Assembly (NCBI RefSeq): GCF_001316285.1
Contig: NZ_BBDO01000002.1
Coordinates: 1 to 64,000, forward strand
Source: Vulcanisaeta sp. JCM 16161
GTDB taxonomy: Archaea; Thermoproteota; Thermoprotei; Thermoproteales; Thermocladiaceae
Length of the DNA: 64,000 bases
Reading direction: 5' to 3'
Translations under genes and position numbers: made by a program
The notes under the pieces: model-generated
The model's input: only the letters and a program-made list of their open reading frames with translations
The model's database searches: none
Told to the model about the DNA's origin: nothing
Shown: positions 61,222-64,000 of the stretch, one piece after another
Layout: each line of letters begins with the position of its first letter
Position numbering within the stretch: the stretch's first letter is position 1

Positions 61222-61799
61222 TATACCGAGGATTTAACATTAACCCCCACATGAATTATTTTACCGCTTAGGTAATAATCAAATCTCTTAATGACCGATG
61301 CCATGGATCGCGTTAGATCATCATAGGACTCCTCAATGATCTCCTTAGAGTGCGGGACCTTCATGACCATTGGGCTTGGGTATATTATCTCACCATCATT
61401 GATCAGTGAATTACTATCATCATAATCACAAACCAGGCTTAAGTCCAATTGATCGGCCAATGACATCATTAGTGGTATCTCAACATAGCCATTATCATTT
61501 AAGAACGCAATCCCACTGCTTATAAGTTCATGAACCAGCGAATCAACCTCAGAGGACCAATCAGTAATTATTACAGTGCCCGTTGGTAGGGCCTCCGCCT
61601 GTACGCCCTCCATGAAGCCATACTTAAGCCACCGACAGAAAACGGCCTTAGTGCCTGCGCTTAATCTCGATAATTTACTAATGATTTTTCTCCAATAATT
61701 ATCACTTTCATATTCATAATATGGAGTAGTTAGTTGATTGGTCTCCTTTATCGATTTACCTAATTTGTCAAATGGCATTATCAAGCCACGGGAAGCCAA
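61221..61799 (-). CDS. Uncharacterised protein, first of a three-gene cluster
   Basis: 192 residues, frame intact; the start is 61799 or the Met at residue 8 (MPFDKLGKSIKETNQLTTPY). It contains RLSAGTKAVFCRWLKYGFME, GTVIITDWSSEVDSLVHELI, and LADQLDLSLVCDYDDSNSL. No family recognised. It lies divergent from the BtuF-like gene, with about 175 bases between. All three genes of the cluster are intact, notable in this error-rich window. Confidence 0.55.
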   Translation of the reverse strand: MASRGLIMPFDKLGKSIKETNQLTTPYYEYESDNYWRKIISKLSRLSAGTKAVFCRWLKYGFMEGVQAEALPTGTVIITDWSSEVDSLVHELISSGIAFLNDNGYVEIPLMMSLADQLDLSLVCDYDDSNSLINDGEIIYPSPMVMKVPHSKEIIEESYDDLTRSMASVIKRFDYYLSGKIIHVGVNVKSSV

Positions 61800-61972
61800 A
61801 AGAGCTAATAAACCTTTCCCTTAAACATTACCTAGTGATGAGGCTAAGTCAATGACCTGGTGATTAGTTATGAGCCAGCTGATAATCAGTGGCGAGAAGA
61901 CCCAATCACCATTCATATAAGTCCTGGTTCATCACCGGTAATTAACGATAAGCAATAAACTAAAAATTTATT

Positions 61973-62807
61973 GTGCTACTAATACCTGTGCTACTAACAA
62001 GGGCATTAGATGGCACACCACGCAGGATTATTAGTCTCAACCCGTCAATAACGGAGTTTCTATTCGTAATAGGCGCAGGTAGTAGGGTGGTTGGGACTGA
62101 CGTTTGGAGTTATAGGCCTAGGGAGGCAATGAAGACCATTAAGATCGGGTCATTCACATCAGCCGATATTGAGGCAATCAGGAAATTAAGCCCCGACTTA
62201 ATAATACTCTCATACCCAGTCCAAAGGCAGTTGGTAGAACCACTAAGTGGGATTGCCCCCGTGCTTGCGATACCCATGCCCGTGAATTTAAATGCCGTGG
62301 TAAGTTCCTTTGAATGATAGGCGAATTACTCGATATGGATGATAATGCGCAAAGGGTGATGGTATTTACATGGACTTATTGAGACAATCCATAGATGTAG
62401 AGGATGCCATGGTTGTTCTATCCCTTGGTGATTATGTCATACCCTGTGAAGCATCATACATAGCATCAGCGCTTAACAAAGTTGGTATTAAGTATGTAAG
62501 AGACCTTAAGTGCGTTGAGCTCATTACAAATAAGGATGGCGTTATAGACATAATTAATAGAGTTAATCCTAAATTAGTGATTTACGAGGGAAAGACCAAG
62601 GATTATAGACCACAGGAGACAAGCTGGATAAATAGGCCGGTGGTGCACACGCCAAATGACGTTCTTGCGCACTTCGGACCGAGCCTTCCGCTTGACATTC
62701 AATTACTAATAAACACCATTAAGAATGGAGAAAAATTCGTAAAGGGCACTTCAAGCATCACAAGACCAAGCTCAATGATCCCTGGTATAAGCCCTACCTA
62801 TGACTGA
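61973..62807 (+). CDS. BtuF-like periplasmic-binding-fold protein, one frame break
   Basis: About 275 residues across a break near 62310. GTG start at 61973. Segments are RRIISLNPSITEFLFVIGAG, VVGTDVWSYRPREAMKTIKI, and DIEAIRKLSPDLIILSYPVQ, the cobalamin/siderophore-binding (PF01497) signature. The second lobe reads AMVVLSLGDYVIPCEASYIA and VIDIINRVNPKLVIYEGK. No clear signal peptide or lipobox is seen (the first 10 residues are only weakly hydrophobic), and no ABC permease or ATPase is adjacent. Either the start is wrong or it is a cytosolic relative. Confidence 0.7.
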
Positions 62808-63191
62808 TTACTACGCATCTTCTTAAGGTTAGGCCTAACGTAGTTTTTCCAAACCTCGCCAGCAACCTTCTTACCAATCTTAGTTAAGTCATAGTAAATA
62901 CCCCTACCACGCCTCTCAGGATTACGTTGTTTAACCTTTAACCAAGGCTTAACTGATGATGTCACCCTACCCTTAAGCGAACCTTTAAACTCCTGAAGCA
63001 AACCCAACTGAACTAGGTGTTGAACGGCCTTTTCAACCTCATCCTCAGGCACTACCGGTCTCCAACCAGCGGCACCAAGAAGCTCCTAGCGAGCAGCCAC
63101 GGTGTGTCGGTCCGTAGTGATAAATATGCGCCAGTATTTTCTTTTCGAGATCCGTGAGTTGGCTTATTATCGCGTCTATGTCATTCGACAT
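62798..63191 (-). CDS. Winged-helix DNA-binding protein, one frame break
   Basis: About 130 residues across a break near 63090, restored as TPWLLARELLGAAGWRPVV. The start is the ATG at 63191 (MSNDIDAIISQLTDLEKKIL). Then EVEKAVQHLVQLGLLQEFKG is a recognition-type helix followed by a wing with RRGRGIYYDLTKIGKKVAGE. It ends in a basic tail, NLKKMRSNQS. It probably regulates nearby genes. The 3' end overlaps the BtuF-like gene end by about 10 bases (convergent). Confidence 0.7.
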
Positions 63192-63244
63192 TTAGGAAAA
63201 TGGAATTAATAACTGATTTAAATCAATAACTTCATAAGTATCAA

Positions 63245-64000
63245 TCACTTATACCTCTTCCACGTACCCTTTATGACCCATACAGGCTCCTCCTCATGGA
63301 ATGGCTCCATACCCTCAAACCTCATCTCAGCGAGAACCTTCTCATTAACGTCAACACCAAGGCCGGGCCTGTTGGGCACCCTGTAATAACCGTCCTCGAG
63401 CTTAATGGCATTATTAATTATATCCCTCTTCCACTGAGGCCAGAATTCGTAGAAGCTCTCCTGAATTAGCAGGTTATACGTACTCGCATCAAACTGTAGA
63501 GTCGCCGCATGCTGCACAGGGCCGAAGGCGTTGTGCGGTGCTAACTCGACTCCATATGCCTCTGTTAAAGCCCTGATCCTACTCATGCCCGTGAAGCCCA
63601 GGGCATTGGTTATGTCAGGTTGAAGGACATCCACCAAACCCCTCTCCAGTAGTTGTAGTGCCTCTTCAACGCTGATTATCCTCTCACCGACCGCGATTCG
63701 GACGCTGGGCACTGCAGCCTTTATCTTTGCTAAGCCCTCAAAGTTCAGGTCAGGATGTACTGGCTCCTCAATGAACAACGGATCAAACTGCTCCATGGCC
63801 TTAACCATCTTAATGGCCGTATTAACGTTAAAGCGCCCATGAACCTCTATCAATATGTCTACGTACTTACCCACAGCCTCCCTAACAGCCCTAACCCTCT
63901 CCACAGCCTCCTCAAGGCCCTCCTCATCCATCTGATCAAAGTATGGACCGAATGGGTCGAACTTCATGGCCTTAAAGCCATGGACACAACCTCCTTAGCC
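63245..64000 (-). CDS. Enolase-superfamily sugar-acid dehydratase, cut by the window edge
   Basis: About 250 C-terminal residues. The frame breaks near 63968, where AKEVVSM in one frame would join GFKAMKFDPFGPYF in another. The catalytic barrel shows the metal ligand in DILIEVHGRFNVNTAIKM, then DPLFIEEPVHPD, RIAVGERIISVEEALQLL, VLQPDITNALGFTGMSRI and the His in GVELAPHNAFGPVQHAATLQ. This fits the mandelate racemase group of galactonate/gluconate dehydratases, used in the branched Entner-Doudoroff pathway of these archaea. Exact substrate uncertain. The N-terminal capping domain lies beyond base 64000. Confidence 0.83.

Noticed and set aside
61850..61972. Possible cobalamin riboswitch before the BtuF-like gene (ggcgagaagaccc resembles part of the B12 box)
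   Set aside because: Conserved elements are out of order or missing, and such riboswitches are not expected in crenarchaea.

Overview
The window looks like chromosomal DNA of a hyperthermophilic crenarchaeon of the order Thermoproteales, most like Vulcanisaeta or Caldivirga. The reasons are moderate GC content, many starts placed 25-32 nt after a TATA box with no leader, a CPSF-type termination nuclease, a class I HMG-CoA reductase with DUF35 and thiolase, an apparently intron-bearing tRNA-Pro, PaRep2b repeat-family genes and a type I-A CRISPR-Cas system. The genus is inferred, not proven.

Layout. 1-10 kb: a PaRep2b-type repeat gene, decayed SDR and MFS genes, a Nudix hydrolase, a sugar-type MFS porter, RtcA, a peroxiredoxin, a secreted G1 glutamic peptidase and a PIN-domain gene with an unknown partner. 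10-13.7 kb: a coiled-coil surface protein, then three nuclease-like genes (GIY-YIG, EVE plus PD-(D/E)XK, and a coiled-coil nuclease). 14-26.2 kb: a complete type I-A CRISPR-Cas locus. The adaptation genes are csa1-cas1-cas2-cas4, followed by array 1 (12 repeats, read leftward), csa3, then the interference operon csa5-cas7-cas5-cas8a-cas3'-cas3''-cas6, then array 2 (10 repeats, read rightward). The arrays share one repeat and one leader design. 26.7-30 kb: an archaeal AAA ATPase with a tandem operator, two retropepsin-like proteases, tRNA-Pro and a decayed third PaRep2b copy.

30-52 kb is mostly housekeeping: a dienelactone hydrolase, aCPSF1/FttA, a membrane-anchored GH15 glucoamylase, an EamA transporter, an acyl-CoA synthetase, a RadA/KaiC-like ATPase, a mevalonate block (DUF35, thiolase, HMG-CoA reductase), an isochorismatase, a UPF0104 membrane protein, an Hrq1/MrfA-type helicase with a zinc-ribbon partner, a phosphohexomutase and a uridine phosphorylase with an NCS1 permease. 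52-64 kb: a second PaRep2b copy sitting inside a DHA2-type MFS gene, protein-isoaspartate methyltransferase, DUF779, a large surface protein, an aldehyde dehydrogenase, three unknown genes, a BtuF-like protein, a winged-helix protein and a window-truncated enolase-superfamily dehydratase.

A dominating property is that about half of the genes, including ones expected to be indispensable (aCPSF1, HMG-CoA reductase, cas1, cas7), are broken by single-base frame breaks, several of them in A7-A8 runs. I read most of these as sequence errors and give gene spans across them. Only the SDR, the first MFS, the split DHA2 MFS, the third PaRep2b copy and the ALDH scrap look truly decayed, because large parts are missing or rearranged.
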